Assembly: GCF_019880225.1 (NCBI RefSeq)
Contig: NZ_CP082284.1
Coordinates: 434,001 to 498,000 of the forward strand
Direction of reading: 5' to 3'
Source of the DNA: Halobaculum rubrum
GTDB lineage: Archaea; Halobacteriota; Halobacteria; Halobacteriales; Haloferacaceae
DNA length: 64,000 nt
The position numbers and the translations under genes are program-made. The notes below the pieces were generated by a model that did not search any database, was not told the origin of the DNA, and saw nothing but the letters and a program-made list of their open reading frames with translations. Position 1 is the stretch's first letter, and the number at the start of each line of letters is the position of its first letter. Shown here in pieces: positions 16,135-25,752 of the stretch.

Positions 16135-18368
16135 GCGGCGACGAGGAACTCGCGAAGGACCTCGGTCCGCTCGCGGCACTGACCATCGGCGTCGGGACCA
16201 TGATCGGCGCGGGGATCTTCGTCCTCCCGGGCGTCGCGATCAGCGAGGCCGGGTCTTTTGCCGTGATCTCGTTCGTGCTCGGCGGCGCCATCGCGATCCT
16301 GACGGCCTTCTCAGCCTCCGAGTTGGGGACGGCGATGCCGGTGTCGGGGGGTGCCTACTACTACGTGAATCAGGCGCTCGGTCCGATGTTCGGCTCCGTC
16401 GCCGGGTGGGCCAACTGGATGGGGCTGGCGTTCGCCTCGGCGTTCTACATGGTCGGGTTCGGCGAGTACGTCGTCAACATCTCCGGCGGGTCGATAGCGA
16501 TCCCGTTCGTCGGGATCGCGATCCCCGTCGGCGTCAAGGCCGTCGCGCTCACGGGCGCGGCGCTGTTCGTCCTGATCAACTACGTCGGCGCCAAGGAGAC
16601 CGGGCGCCTCCAGAACGTGATCGTCGTGCTCCTGGTGATCATTCTGACGGTGTTCACGATCGCGGGCACGCTCCGCGCGGACCCCGCGAACATCGCGGAG
16701 GGGACCGGCTTCGGGCCGATGCTCACGACGACCGGGCTCATCTTCGTCTCCTACCTCGGGTTCGTCCAGATCACCTCCGTCGCCGAGGAGATCAAAGACC
16801 CCGGGCGGAACCTCCCGCGGGCCGTCATCGGCTCGGTTGTCATCGTGACCGTCATCTACGCGCTCGTGCTCATCGTGATGAGCGCCGCCGTCGAGCAGGG
16901 GTTCATCGCGAACATCCCGGACGGCCAGATCGCGGTCGTCGAGGTGGCGCGGATCGTTCTCGGGCCCGCGGGGGCGATCGCGATGCTGATCGGCGGGCTG
17001 CTTGCGACCGCCTCCAGCGCGAACGCATCGATCCTCGCGTCATCGCGGATCAACTTCGCGATGGGCCGGGATCGGCTCGTCTCCCCGGACCTCAACGAGA
17101 TCCACCCGCGGTTCGGAACTCCGTACCGTTCGATCGCCGTCACAGGCCTGCTCATCCTCCTGTTCATCGTCCTCGCGGACGTGAACACGCTCGCGACGCT
17201 CGGGTCGGTGCTCCACCTCGTCATCTACGCGCTGCTCAACGTCGCGCTGATCGTGTTCCGCGAGGCGAACGTCGAGGGGTACGAGCCGAGCTACACCGTG
17301 CCCCTCTACCCGGCCGTACCGGTGCTCGGCGCGATCGTCTCGCTCGCGCTCATCGTCTTCATCGAGCCGACGGTCGTGCTCATCGGCGGCGCCTTCGTCG
17401 CGTTCGCGCTGGTGTGGTACTTCGGCTACGCCCGCTCGCGCACGACCAGCGAGGGCGCGCTCGCGGACTACATCCGCTCGCAGTCCGACGCGATGCCGGA
17501 CGCCGCCGTCGACGCGGCGGACGCAGTCGCCCCCGACGGCGGGGAGTACCGCGTGATGGTGCCGCTGGCGAACCCCGCCACCGAGGGCGCGCTCATCGAA
17601 CTCGCCGCGCGGATCGCCCGGCAGCGCGGCGGAACCGTCGACGCCGTCCACATCGTCTCAGTTCCCGACCAGACCTCTCTGGAGTACGCCGCGGACAACG
17701 TCCGCAAGTTCGACGAGGGGAGCGACGAACTGCTCGAACGTGCACGCCTCGACGCCGAGGAGCTGGGCGTCCCGGTCGAGACGAGCACCATCGTCTCCCA
17801 CCGCTCGTTCGAGGAGGTGTTCGACGCCGCCCGCACTCACGACGCCGACCTCGTCGTGATGGGCTGGGGGCCGGAGGGCCACGGCTCCCCCGGCCGCGTC
17901 GAGGGACGCGTCGACGAGCTCACGCGGGACCTGCCGTGTGACTTCCTCGTCCTCAAGGACCGCGACTTCGACCCCGAGCGCGTGCTCGTCCCGACCGCGG
18001 GCGGCCCGGACTCGGACCTGTCTGCGGAGATCGCGGGCTCCCTACGGGACGCGTACGGCTCGCAGGTCCGGCTGCTCCACGTCAACGACGACGTGGAAGA
18101 GGGCGAGACGTTCCTCGCGAGTTGGGCCGACGAGCACGACCTCGCTGACGCCGAGCAGGTCATCGAGTCCGGCGACGTGGAGGCGGCGATCCGACGCCAA
18201 AGCGAGGACTGCTCGCTGGTCGTCATCGGCGCCACCGAGCGCGGGATGCTCTCGCGGCTGGTCTCGGGGACGCTCGCGCTCGACGTGGTGAACGAGGTGG
18301 ACGCGTCGGTGCTCCTGGCCGAGCGACCCAGCGACCGCGGGATCCTCGACCGGCTGTTCGGCCGCTAG
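16131..18368 (+). CDS. APC permease fused to two C-terminal UspA domains
   Basis: The protein has 745 residues. Residues 1-440 form an APC permease of about 12 helices ([20 protein letters not shown] in TM1; VSGGAYYYVNQALGP). A cytosolic part follows with two UspA domains, one from about residue 470 (YRVMVPLANPATEGALIELA) and one from about 615 (RVLVPTAGGPDSDLSAEIAG), the latter ending with the Usp loop IGATERGMLSRLVSGTLALD. Such fusions are known in haloarchaea and suggest nucleotide-sensing control of transport. The substrate is unknown. It follows a separate USP gene in the same operon. Confidence 0.9.
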   Translation: MSGDEELAKDLGPLAALTIGVGTMIGAGIFVLPGVAISEAGSFAVISFVLGGAIAILTAFSASELGTAMPVSGGAYYYVNQALGPMFGSVAGWANWMGLAFASAFYMVGFGEYVVNISGGSIAIPFVGIAIPVGVKAVALTGAALFVLINYVGAKETGRLQNVIVVLLVIILTVFTIAGTLRADPANIAEGTGFGPMLTTTGLIFVSYLGFVQITSVAEEIKDPGRNLPRAVIGSVVIVTVIYALVLIVMSAAVEQGFIANIPDGQIAVVEVARIVLGPAGAIAMLIGGLLATASSANASILASSRINFAMGRDRLVSPDLNEIHPRFGTPYRSIAVTGLLILLFIVLADVNTLATLGSVLHLVIYALLNVALIVFREANVEGYEPSYTVPLYPAVPVLGAIVSLALIVFIEPTVVLIGGAFVAFALVWYFGYARSRTTSEGALADYIRSQSDAMPDAAVDAADAVAPDGGEYRVMVPLANPATEGALIELAARIARQRGGTVDAVHIVSVPDQTSLEYAADNVRKFDEGSDELLERARLDAEELGVPVETSTIVSHRSFEEVFDAARTHDADLVVMGWGPEGHGSPGRVEGRVDELTRDLPCDFLVLKDRDFDPERVLVPTAGGPDSDLSAEIAGSLRDAYGSQVRLLHVNDDVEEGETFLASWADEHDLADAEQVIESGDVEAAIRRQSEDCSLVVIGATERGMLSRLVSGTLALDVVNEVDASVLLAERPSDRGILDRLFGR

Positions 18369-18409
18369 CCGTCGGCGAGCACCGTCTCCACCGAAGACAA
18401 CTGCGACCC

Positions 18410-18439
18410 CGGACCCGGACCGGCGCGGGTCCGGGTCCG
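18410..18439. terminator. Strong hairpin after the permease-USP gene
   Basis: CGGACCCGGACC, then GGCGCG, then GGTCCGGGTCCG gives a perfect 12-bp stem with a 6-base loop, 42 bases after the stop at 18368. No T-run follows. It could stabilise or end the transcript, or work as a processing site; it separates this operon from the peptidase gene. Confidence 0.5.
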
Positions 18440-18505
18440 ACCCCGATCCCGGCAATCGCTCCGCCGAGGGGCAGCTACTTCCGATGACGCCCGGAGTTGC
18501 GATCG

Positions 18506-20662
18506 ATGACCGACACGGACGCCTCCGGTTCGGGCCACCCTCCCGAGACGCCGCGGCGACCCGTCACCGACGAGCTTCACGGCGAGTCGATCACGGACCC
18601 GTACCGCTGGCTTGAGGGCGACGACGCCGAAGTCAGCGAGTGGACCGACGCACAGAACGAGTACGCCGAGACTGTCCTCGATACCCCGCACCGCGAGGCG
18701 CTGGCCGAGCGGTTCGAGTCGCTCGGGCGCGTCGGCCAGTACGGCCCCGTCACGCCCGCCGGCGACCGCCTGTTTCAGGAGGTGACGCACCCGGACGACG
18801 AACAGCCCGTGCTCTACGCGTACGACGACCCGGACGCCGTCGGCACCGACGAGGGGACCGTCCTCGTCGACCCGAACGAGTGGGCCGGCGACGGGACGGT
18901 CTCGATGGACTGGTTCGTCCCCGGTCCAGAGGGCGCGTGCATCGCGTACGGCGTCGCCGAGGGGGGCGACGAGCAGTACGACGTTCGGATCGTCGACGTG
19001 GCGACCGCCGAGGTCGTCGAGACGGTCGAGGGCGCCGGGCGTACCCAGGAGAACGGGTTCGCGTGGGTGGAGGCGGACGGCGAAGGAACCGACGACCGAG
19101 CAGCCACCCCCCGCGGCTTCTACTACGTCACCACCGGCGCGGCCGGCGACGACGAGAACTCCGACGCCGACGGGGGCGGCCGAGCCGACGGCCAACTCGA
19201 CAAGGCGATCCGCTATCACGAGTTCGGCTCTCACGCGTCCCCCGCCGACGATCACGTCGTCGCCGACGATGTCGGTGAGACCACGTGGCCGACGCTCGCA
19301 ACCGACGGCGACGCGCTGGTCGCCGGCTACGTCGAGGGGTGGGAGCGCTCGGACGTGTACGGCTATCGCGGCGACCCCACCGAGGCCGAGCTTCGATCGG
19401 TGCTCACCGGCGTCGACGCCGTGTTCACGCCGACGATCGACGGCGACCGCGACCGACTGTTGCTCGCGACCGACCACGACGCCGACTTCTCGCGTGTCCT
19501 CGCCGCGCCGCTGGACGCCGCCCTCGCCGGCGAGGCGGGCGAGCCCGGCGCGTACGACGAACTGATCCCCGAGACGGACGCCGTCCTCCGCGGGATCGAA
19601 CTTGCGGACGAGCGGATCCTCGCCCACTATCACCGCGACGCCAGCTCCGAGCTCGCGGTCCTCGACGCCGACGGCGAGCGCGAGCGGACGGTCGAGCTCC
19701 CGGCGTTCCCGACGGTCGCGGGCGTCCACGGCGCCGGCGACGAGCCCGAGGCGTACCTGACGGTCCAGTCGTTCGCCGAGCCGCCCGCGGTCCGCCGCGT
19801 CGACCTCGACGACGGGACGACCGAGACGCTGTGTCGGCAGTCGACCACGGTCGAGTTCGACATCGAGGTGAGCCAGGAGTGGTTCGAGTCGGCCGACGGC
19901 ACCGACGTGCCGGCGTTCGTCGTCCGCCGGAGCGACGTGGCGCCCGACGGCGACAACCCCGTGCTGCTCTCCGGCTACGGCGGCTTCCGGGTGAACCGCA
20001 CGCCGACGTTCGACCGCTTCCGCCTGCCGTTCCTCGCCGCCGGCGGCGTGTTCGTGCTCGCGACGCTGCGCGGGGGCACCGAGTACGGCGAGCCGTGGCA
20101 CGAGGCCGGTCGCCGGGGGAACAAACAGCGCGTGTTCGACGACGCGCTCGCGGTCGCCGACGGCATCGCCGAGGCCGGCTGGGCCGACCCCGACCGCATC
20201 GGCGTCGTCGGCGGCTCCAACGGCGGGCTGCTCGTCGGCGCGCTGATCACCCAGCGGCCCGAGCGCTGGGCGGCCGCGCTGTGTCACGTGCCGCTGCTCG
20301 ATATGCTCCGGTTCCACCGCTTCCTGCTCGGAGCGTCGTGGACGACGGAGTACGGCCACCCCGAGGAGGACCCGGAGGCGTTCGCGTACATCCGCGAGTA
20401 CTCGCCGTACCACAACGCCCCCGAGGCCGACTACCCCGCGACGATGTTCACGACCGCGCTCGGCGACACGCGCGTCCACCCGAGCCACGCGCGAAAGATG
20501 ACCGCGCTCGTTCAGGAGCGCAACACCGGCGACGAGCCGGTGGTCCTCCGTGTCGAGGACGACGCCGGCCACGGCGTCGGCAAGCCAACGTCGATGCAGG
20601 TGCGCGAGAACAGCGAGCGGTGGGGGTTCGTGTTCGAGCGGTTGGGGATGGATACGGTCTAA
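18506..20662 (+). CDS. Prolyl oligopeptidase family serine peptidase (S9A)
   Basis: The 718-residue cytoplasmic enzyme cleaves short peptides, usually after proline. The N-terminal third and middle form a seven-bladed propeller (ITDPYRWLEGDDAEVSEWTD is the S9A entry motif). The C-terminal alpha/beta-hydrolase domain has Ser571 in GVVGGSNGGLLVGA, Asp654 in ALGDTRVHP and His689 in DAGHGVGKP. The length equals typical prolyl oligopeptidases. I start at the ATG at 18506 rather than the in-frame TTG 9 bases earlier. No signal peptide is present. Confidence 0.95.
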   Translation: MTDTDASGSGHPPETPRRPVTDELHGESITDPYRWLEGDDAEVSEWTDAQNEYAETVLDTPHREALAERFESLGRVGQYGPVTPAGDRLFQEVTHPDDEQPVLYAYDDPDAVGTDEGTVLVDPNEWAGDGTVSMDWFVPGPEGACIAYGVAEGGDEQYDVRIVDVATAEVVETVEGAGRTQENGFAWVEADGEGTDDRAATPRGFYYVTTGAAGDDENSDADGGGRADGQLDKAIRYHEFGSHASPADDHVVADDVGETTWPTLATDGDALVAGYVEGWERSDVYGYRGDPTEAELRSVLTGVDAVFTPTIDGDRDRLLLATDHDADFSRVLAAPLDAALAGEAGEPGAYDELIPETDAVLRGIELADERILAHYHRDASSELAVLDADGERERTVELPAFPTVAGVHGAGDEPEAYLTVQSFAEPPAVRRVDLDDGTTETLCRQSTTVEFDIEVSQEWFESADGTDVPAFVVRRSDVAPDGDNPVLLSGYGGFRVNRTPTFDRFRLPFLAAGGVFVLATLRGGTEYGEPWHEAGRRGNKQRVFDDALAVADGIAEAGWADPDRIGVVGGSNGGLLVGALITQRPERWAAALCHVPLLDMLRFHRFLLGASWTTEYGHPEEDPEAFAYIREYSPYHNAPEADYPATMFTTALGDTRVHPSHARKMTALVQERNTGDEPVVLRVEDDAGHGVGKPTSMQVRENSERWGFVFERLGMDTV

Positions 20663-20676
20663 TCCCAGCGAATGTA

Positions 20677-21549
20677 CTATTCGTCGGTGACGATCTCGTA
20701 GTCGCGTAGACGAAAGTCGGCATCGAGCACGTATCGCAGTTCGTCGCCCGCGAGAGAAAACGTACCCTCCACCCTCTGTGGCTCCCACTGAATGTCAGTC
20801 ACCTCGTGATCCAGAATCTCCTGCCAGATGTACTCGTTCCACATGTCGATCCCACGCTCTTCGATGAAGGAATACACCGGCGGCGAAAGTATCAACACGG
20901 CCGCGATGTTCGCGTAGAGGAACCACGCGCATGACTCACATGCGGCGTGTACGTTGACTGGGGTCGAGGTCATACCGACCTCGTCGTAGAATTCCTCGGA
21001 CTCGGCCAATCGAACGGTCGATCTCCCCGTACAGTACGGACAGATACCGTTGAACATGGAAAGGTAATCACGAGTCAGTTTTCTATTGAGAGCGTTCAGA
21101 AGCGTATCAGGTTCCGATTCGTCGATAGCGTTGGGCGCAACAGGGTACCTGAATTCGAGGTCACCACACGAGAGACAGCCGATGTGGCCTCTGGAATCCT
21201 CATACCACGCGTGTCGGGGCTCACCACAGCGGCACGTACCATCGATCTCGAACGGGTCGATCGACAGCGATTCCGACCGCACACGAGCCAGGATCGCCTG
21301 ATACGCCCGGATCCCCGCGAGCGTCAGCGCGTACCCGCCCTCGCGCTCCTCGACGAACTCGTCGACGAGCTTCTGCAGGTGGTAGTTGAACTGCCCGTTA
21401 TCTTCGACCCCCGTCGCCGCCTGTAACTCCGAGAACGCCAGCGTCGCGTACCCGCCCTCCCCGCTGGCCTCGCCGAGCGCCGAAATGATCCCGAGCCGCG
21501 TCTCGTTCGCCAACAACTCGAACGTCCGCCGCGACGCGTCGTCGTCCAT
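20677..21549 (-). CDS. Winged-helix regulator with zinc-ribbon C-terminal region
   Basis: The first 90 residues are an ArsR-like winged helix (TFELLANETRLGIISALGEA; GQFNYHLQKLVDEFVEEREG). Two cysteine clusters follow: CRCGEPRH ... CLSCGD (about residues 117-141) and CPYCTG ... CESC (about 182-225), suggesting two zinc ribbons. The combination matches a haloarchaeal family of HTH proteins with DUF7347/DUF7351-type domains (names from memory). The gene is convergent with the peptidase, 14 bases apart. Its base composition is visibly less GC-rich in the middle than its neighbours, hinting at later acquisition. Confidence 0.8.
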   Translation of the reverse strand: MDDDASRRTFELLANETRLGIISALGEASGEGGYATLAFSELQAATGVEDNGQFNYHLQKLVDEFVEEREGGYALTLAGIRAYQAILARVRSESLSIDPFEIDGTCRCGEPRHAWYEDSRGHIGCLSCGDLEFRYPVAPNAIDESEPDTLLNALNRKLTRDYLSMFNGICPYCTGRSTVRLAESEEFYDEVGMTSTPVNVHAACESCAWFLYANIAAVLILSPPVYSFIEERGIDMWNEYIWQEILDHEVTDIQWEPQRVEGTFSLAGDELRYVLDADFRLRDYEIVTDE

Positions 21550-21837
21550 CTGTCTGTACTGTTACATGGGAACGGATACGTGTTCCGCTCGTCATATCAG
21601 ATCGATCGAGTGTACTGGGATTCACCTCTTGTCCGGCCTCACACACGTAGTGAACGGTGTTTCACCAAGTCGTTAAGTCGCTGTGAGACGATCGATCGTT
21701 TGCGTTGGAACGGAGGACCACAGTGCCTCTGACATGGACTCCCACTCCTCCGTTCCATCCGTCCCGTTCTACGACGTCGCGTCCGACGGCCCCCAGTGCC
21801 CGGAACCAGTAAGTCGCCCCCGAGTGTAGCCGCAGGT
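21550..21837. other. Divergent intergenic region with small palindromes
   Basis: This stretch separates the HTH gene (minus) from the gene starting at 21838. It contains GTGAA-CGGTGT-TTCAC at 21650-21665 and the perfect palindrome ACGATCGATCGT at 21688-21699. GTTAAG at 21672-21677 is a possible TATA box. A 31-codon frame at 21733-21828 has no recognisable features and I do not call it a gene. Confidence 0.4.
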
Positions 21838-22272
21838 ATGACAACCGACGAGTCGGCGCTGGCCCGGGAGCTGCGAGCCGACGGCATCGACGTCGCTGAC
21901 GTTCGTCTCTCGCCGGAGCGCGTCGCCGTCGCCTACACGACGACGCTTCCCGCGGAGCGTCCGGCACACGGCGAGATGGGACGCGTCTGTAACACGGTGA
22001 TCGACCTCGTCGAGGACGGCGATCTCGAACCCCTGCGCGTTGACGCCACCTCGCTGCGCTTCGAGAACGACGTGCAGGCGACGTGGCACGTCGAGGCCGA
22101 ATGGCTCGACGAACTGACGGGCTACCGGATCTCCGAGGAGGAGTTCTCCGCGCGCGTGCTCGACACCGTCGAGACGGACCCCGAAGTCGATCGCGATGCC
22201 GACGCTCCGCACGCGATCGTCGTCGCGGACGACGAGCCCGGCCGGCCGGCCGGCGACGGAGGGAGTCAGTGA
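21838..22272 (+). CDS. Conserved haloarchaeal hypothetical protein
   Basis: This 144-residue acidic soluble protein is not recognised. It contains RLSPERVAVAYTTTLPAERP and ATWHVEAEWLDELTGYRISE, which suggest an alpha/beta fold. There are no membrane segments and no cysteine pairs. A weak TATA-like AGTAAGT lies 24-29 bases upstream. The TGA stop overlaps the GTG start of the hydrolase gene (GTGA), so the two are likely co-translated. Confidence 0.65.
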   Translation: MTTDESALARELRADGIDVADVRLSPERVAVAYTTTLPAERPAHGEMGRVCNTVIDLVEDGDLEPLRVDATSLRFENDVQATWHVEAEWLDELTGYRISEEEFSARVLDTVETDPEVDRDADAPHAIVVADDEPGRPAGDGGSQ

Positions 22273-23216
22273 GCGCCCCGCTGGCGACCCCCGACCGGCC
22301 GCCGGCGCGGCGCGTGCGCGGGGAGCGCCCCTCCCGCGAGCGCTTCGCCACGCGTCGGCTCACGTTCACCGTCGACGGCGACGACTGCGTCGGGACGCTG
22401 TACCGCCCGCGCGACGTAGACGACCCCGACACGGTCGTGCTCGGCCACGGCTTCGCCGCCGAGGCCGACTTCGGGCTCGATCGGCTGGCCGAACACCTCG
22501 CGGACGTGGGCTATGCGGCGTTCGCGTTCGACTACCGCGGCTTCGGCGCCTCCGAGGGCGAGCCGCTGGTGCTCCCGACCCGCCAGATCGTCGACTGGGA
22601 GGCGGCCGTCGACCGCGTCCGCGGCGTCGACGACCTCGGCGACGGGATCGCGCTGTGGGGCGTCTCGCTGGGCGGCGGCCACGTAGTCAGCGTCGCCGCC
22701 GAGCGGTACGACGTTGACGCGGTCGTCGCGCGGACGCCGTTCGCCGACGGCCGGTCGCTGCTGCGGAGCAAGTCGCCGCGATACCTGCTTCGCGCGACCG
22801 CGGCGGGCGTTCGCGACCGTCTCGCCGGACTCGTCGGCCGGAGCCACGAGGCGAAGGTGTACGGTCGCCCCGGAGAGTTCGCGGCGCTGAACGAACCCGG
22901 CGCGCTCGACGGCTACGCCGCGCTGATCCCCCGCGACTCCACGTGGCAGAACGACACTCGCGCGCGGACGCTGCTGGCGCTCCCGCGGTACCGCCCCGTT
23001 ACCGACGCGTCGGCGGTGACGTGTCCGGCCCTCGTCGTCGCCGGCACGGAGGATCGGGTCGTCCCCTACAAGTACGCCGACCGACTGGCCGACGAACTTC
23101 CAGACTCCTCGCTCGTCGCGCTCCCGATGGACCACTTCGACGCCTGGGCCGAGCGGTTCACCGAAGTGCTCGCCCACGAGGTGGCGTTCCTCGACGCCGC
23201 CTTCGAGCGACGGTAG
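22269..23216 (+). CDS. Alpha/beta hydrolase
   Basis: The 315-residue soluble enzyme shows VVLGHGFAAEADFGLDRLAE (oxyanion region), the nucleophile elbow GVSLGGGHVVS (Ser at the centre of GxSxG), and later VAGTEDRVVPYKYADRLADE (Asp) and MDHFDAWAE (His). The fold is the dienelactone hydrolase/acyl-peptidase-like group; the substrate is not deducible. I start at GTG 22269, which overlaps the preceding stop by 4 bases. Confidence 0.85.
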   Translation: MSAPLATPDRPPARRVRGERPSRERFATRRLTFTVDGDDCVGTLYRPRDVDDPDTVVLGHGFAAEADFGLDRLAEHLADVGYAAFAFDYRGFGASEGEPLVLPTRQIVDWEAAVDRVRGVDDLGDGIALWGVSLGGGHVVSVAAERYDVDAVVARTPFADGRSLLRSKSPRYLLRATAAGVRDRLAGLVGRSHEAKVYGRPGEFAALNEPGALDGYAALIPRDSTWQNDTRARTLLALPRYRPVTDASAVTCPALVVAGTEDRVVPYKYADRLADELPDSSLVALPMDHFDAWAERFTEVLAHEVAFLDAAFERR

Positions 23217-23316
23217 GCGACCGATCCGGCCGGGGGGTGGTCGTGCCGGCCGATCGTATCCGAATACCATCCGGTCCGTACTACGTATTTATCTCCACGG
23301 ACGACCTCTACCGGGT

Positions 23317-23811
23317 ATGTTCACGAGATCGCTCGCCCTCGCAGTCGCAACGCTCCTCGTCGTGTCGGTCGCGATCGCGCCCGTCGCCGCACAGCCGGAC
23401 CGCCCATCGTGGTCCGGCGAGGTGTTCACACAGCTCGAGACGGGCTTCGACCTGTACAACGACGCCAGCGGCGGGCTCGATCTCGGTCCGCTGGCGGGTC
23501 AGATCGAGAACAAGCGCGTGAACCTCTACGTGAGCGACGGCGGCGAAACCGCGGTCTACTCGTTCCGGATGACCGGCGACGGGACGGTCGTCGACCTCCG
23601 CGAGTCGGCACACGACGACGCGACGCTCCGGATGGAGACCGACCGCGAAACGATGTCGAACATCGCCGACGCCGAGGGCGGCGAGCAGGCGGCGAACCGC
23701 TTCGCCGACGCGGTCAGGAACGACGACATCGTCATCAAGGGCGAGCGCGGGAACGTCGTCGCACAGGTCACCTGGGGCGTTCTGAACGCGCTCAAGGGCC
23801 TCCTGATCTAG
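23317..23811 (+). CDS. Secreted or lipoprotein-like small protein of unknown function
   Basis: The 164-residue protein has an N-terminal Sec-type signal (RSLALAVATLLVVSVAIAPV, then AAQPD as the probable cleavage site). The mature part is acidic, without cysteines or known motifs, and looks like an SCP2-type fold by its alternation (VNLYVSDGGETAVYSFRMTG; ATLRMETDRETMSNIADAEG; GEQAANRFADAVRNDDIVIK). That assignment is tentative. A TATA-like TATTTAT lies at 23286-23292, giving a leaderless transcript. Confidence 0.65.
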   Translation: MFTRSLALAVATLLVVSVAIAPVAAQPDRPSWSGEVFTQLETGFDLYNDASGGLDLGPLAGQIENKRVNLYVSDGGETAVYSFRMTGDGTVVDLRESAHDDATLRMETDRETMSNIADAEGGEQAANRFADAVRNDDIVIKGERGNVVAQVTWGVLNALKGLLI

Positions 23812-23913
23812 GCAGGTGACGCGCCGACCGAGCAGTCGAGCGCGGCGACCCTCGATCACGGCCGATACCGCGGTTACGGGTAGTTTTTCAGCGGCGCGGG
23901 GCACACGGACGGT

Positions 23914-25140
23914 ATGACTGTCAGCGACGTGGTCGAACTGGAGGGCCACATCATCGACTCCGGCCTCATGGAGCGCGCGTTCACCGTCGTGATGGACCTC
24001 GGCGGCGAGTTCGACATCGAGGAGTTCGAGGTCGGGACGACCAAGACCAAGGAGTCGTACTGTCGGATGCGCGTGATCGCCGACGACGAGGAGAGCTTGA
24101 ACCCGATCCTCCACGAACTGCACCAGTCGGGCGCGACGCTCGCGGCGCCGACGGACGCGACGCTGACGCCGGCGCCCGCGGACAACGTCGTCCCCGACGG
24201 CTTCTACTCGACGACCAACCACCCTACCGACGTTCGGATCGACGGCGAGTGGGTCGGGGTCGACGACATCGAGATGGACTGTGCGATCGTCGTGGACCGC
24301 GGCGGCGACGCGGTCACCGCCGAGACGAAGGTGCTCAACGGCATCGAGGCCGACGATCTCGTCGTCACCGGCGACGCCGGCATCCGGGTGAAGCCGCCCG
24401 AGCGCCCCCGCGACGCGTCGGGGCCGTTCGGCTTCATGCAGGGCGGCGTCTCCGCGGAGCGCCCCTCCGCGTCGCTCATCCGCGACATCGCCGAGGCGAT
24501 CGCCGAGACGAAAGCCCAGGGCGGGAACGTCCTGTGCGTCGCCGGCCCGGCGGTGATCCACGCCGGGGGCGGCCCCGCGCTCGCGCGGCTCGTGCGCGAG
24601 GGATACGTCGACGCCGTCTCAGCGGGCAACGGCTTCGCCGTCCACGACATGGAGCGGTCGATGTACGGCACCAGTCTCGGGATGGACGTGGAGACGATGG
24701 AGCACCCGCGAAAGGGGCACAAACACCACATCTACACGATCAGCGAGGTGATCCGCGCGGGCGGGATCGAGGCCGCCGTCGAGGACGGGCTGATCACGGA
24801 GGGCGTCATGTACGAGTGCGTCGCCAACGACCGCGACTTCGTGCTCGCGGGCTCCATCCGCGACGACGGCCCGCTCCCGGACACGATCACCGACGCCGTC
24901 GAGGCGCAAAACGCCATCCGCGAACAGGCCCGCGACGCCGACTTGGTGCTCATGCTGTCGTCGCTGTTGCACTCCGTCGCCGTGGGGAACTGCCTCCCGT
25001 CGACGACGCGCACCGTCTGCGTCGACATCAACCCCGCCACGGTTACGCAACTGCTCGACCGCGGCTCCGCCCAGGCCGTCGGGATGGTCACCGACGTGGG
25101 GACGTTCGTGCCGATGCTCGCCGAGGAGCTGTTGGAGTAG
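23914..25140 (+). CDS. Archaeal ornithine cyclodeaminase / LOR-SDH-like protein (TIGR00300 family)
   Basis: The 408-residue cytoplasmic protein matches the archaeal TIGR00300 family. The first 100 residues form a LOR/SDH bifunctional-enzyme-type domain (ELEGHIIDSGLMERAFTVVM; FEVGTTKTKESYCRMRV). The rest is NAD-binding-like (GNVLCVAGPAVIHAGGGPAL; MERSMYGTSLGMDVETMEHP; RKGHKHHIYTISEVIRAGGI). Characterised members convert ornithine to proline and ammonia. The gene stands alone with a TATA-like TTTTTC at 23884-23889. Confidence 0.85.
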   Translation: MTVSDVVELEGHIIDSGLMERAFTVVMDLGGEFDIEEFEVGTTKTKESYCRMRVIADDEESLNPILHELHQSGATLAAPTDATLTPAPADNVVPDGFYSTTNHPTDVRIDGEWVGVDDIEMDCAIVVDRGGDAVTAETKVLNGIEADDLVVTGDAGIRVKPPERPRDASGPFGFMQGGVSAERPSASLIRDIAEAIAETKAQGGNVLCVAGPAVIHAGGGPALARLVREGYVDAVSAGNGFAVHDMERSMYGTSLGMDVETMEHPRKGHKHHIYTISEVIRAGGIEAAVEDGLITEGVMYECVANDRDFVLAGSIRDDGPLPDTITDAVEAQNAIREQARDADLVLMLSSLLHSVAVGNCLPSTTRTVCVDINPATVTQLLDRGSAQAVGMVTDVGTFVPMLAEELLE

Positions 25141-25674
25141 TCACCGTTCCTCGGCCCGCTCGTCGGCGAGCAGGCCGAACCGCCTGATGTCGACGTGCTC
25201 GCCGTCGACGAACGCCTCCTCGCGGTGACGCCCCTCCTCGACGAAGCCCACCTTCTCCAACACCCGCGCGGAGGCGGGATTCGTCTCGTAGACGTTGGCG
25301 TACACCTTGTGGAACCGACGCGTCTCGAAGGCGTACGCGCACAGTTCGCGGGCGGCGTCGGTGGCGTAGCCGTTGCCCCAGCTGTCGGGCGCGAACTGGT
25401 ACCCGAGTTCGACGCTGCCGAACGACTCGTTCGGTGCGTTCAGGCCGGCGATCCCGACGGGCTCGCCGTCGACGCACGCGAGGAGGTGCACCCCGCCGTC
25501 GTCGCCCGCCGACTCGATCCACTCGCGCTCGTCGCCTTCGCCCATCGGCGCCGTCATCGCGGTCCCGGCGCGAACCCGCGGATCGTTGACAAGCGACGCG
25601 AGGAACGCGGCGTCTTCCTCCTCGACCGTTCGCAACTCGACCGACTCGCCGCGACGGAACACGGGACCGGGCAT
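25141..25674 (-). CDS. GNAT-family N-acetyltransferase (RimJ/RimL type)
   Basis: The 177-residue enzyme transfers an acetyl group from acetyl-CoA. It begins GESVELRTVEEEDAAFLASL and has the CoA-loop region YQFAPDSWGNGYATDAAREL followed by VYETNPASARVLEKVGFVEE, as in ribosomal-protein and antibiotic acetyltransferases. The target is unknown. It is convergent with the preceding gene, and the stop codons abut. Confidence 0.88.
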   Translation of the reverse strand: MPGPVFRRGESVELRTVEEEDAAFLASLVNDPRVRAGTAMTAPMGEGDEREWIESAGDDGGVHLLACVDGEPVGIAGLNAPNESFGSVELGYQFAPDSWGNGYATDAARELCAYAFETRRFHKVYANVYETNPASARVLEKVGFVEEGRHREEAFVDGEHVDIRRFGLLADERAEER

Positions 25675-25752
25675 ACCGCAGCGATGACCGCGGCGACGCT
25701 TGAATCGTCCGCCACTGTGCGAACGTCCACCACGGACGGTCGAGCCTCGGCC

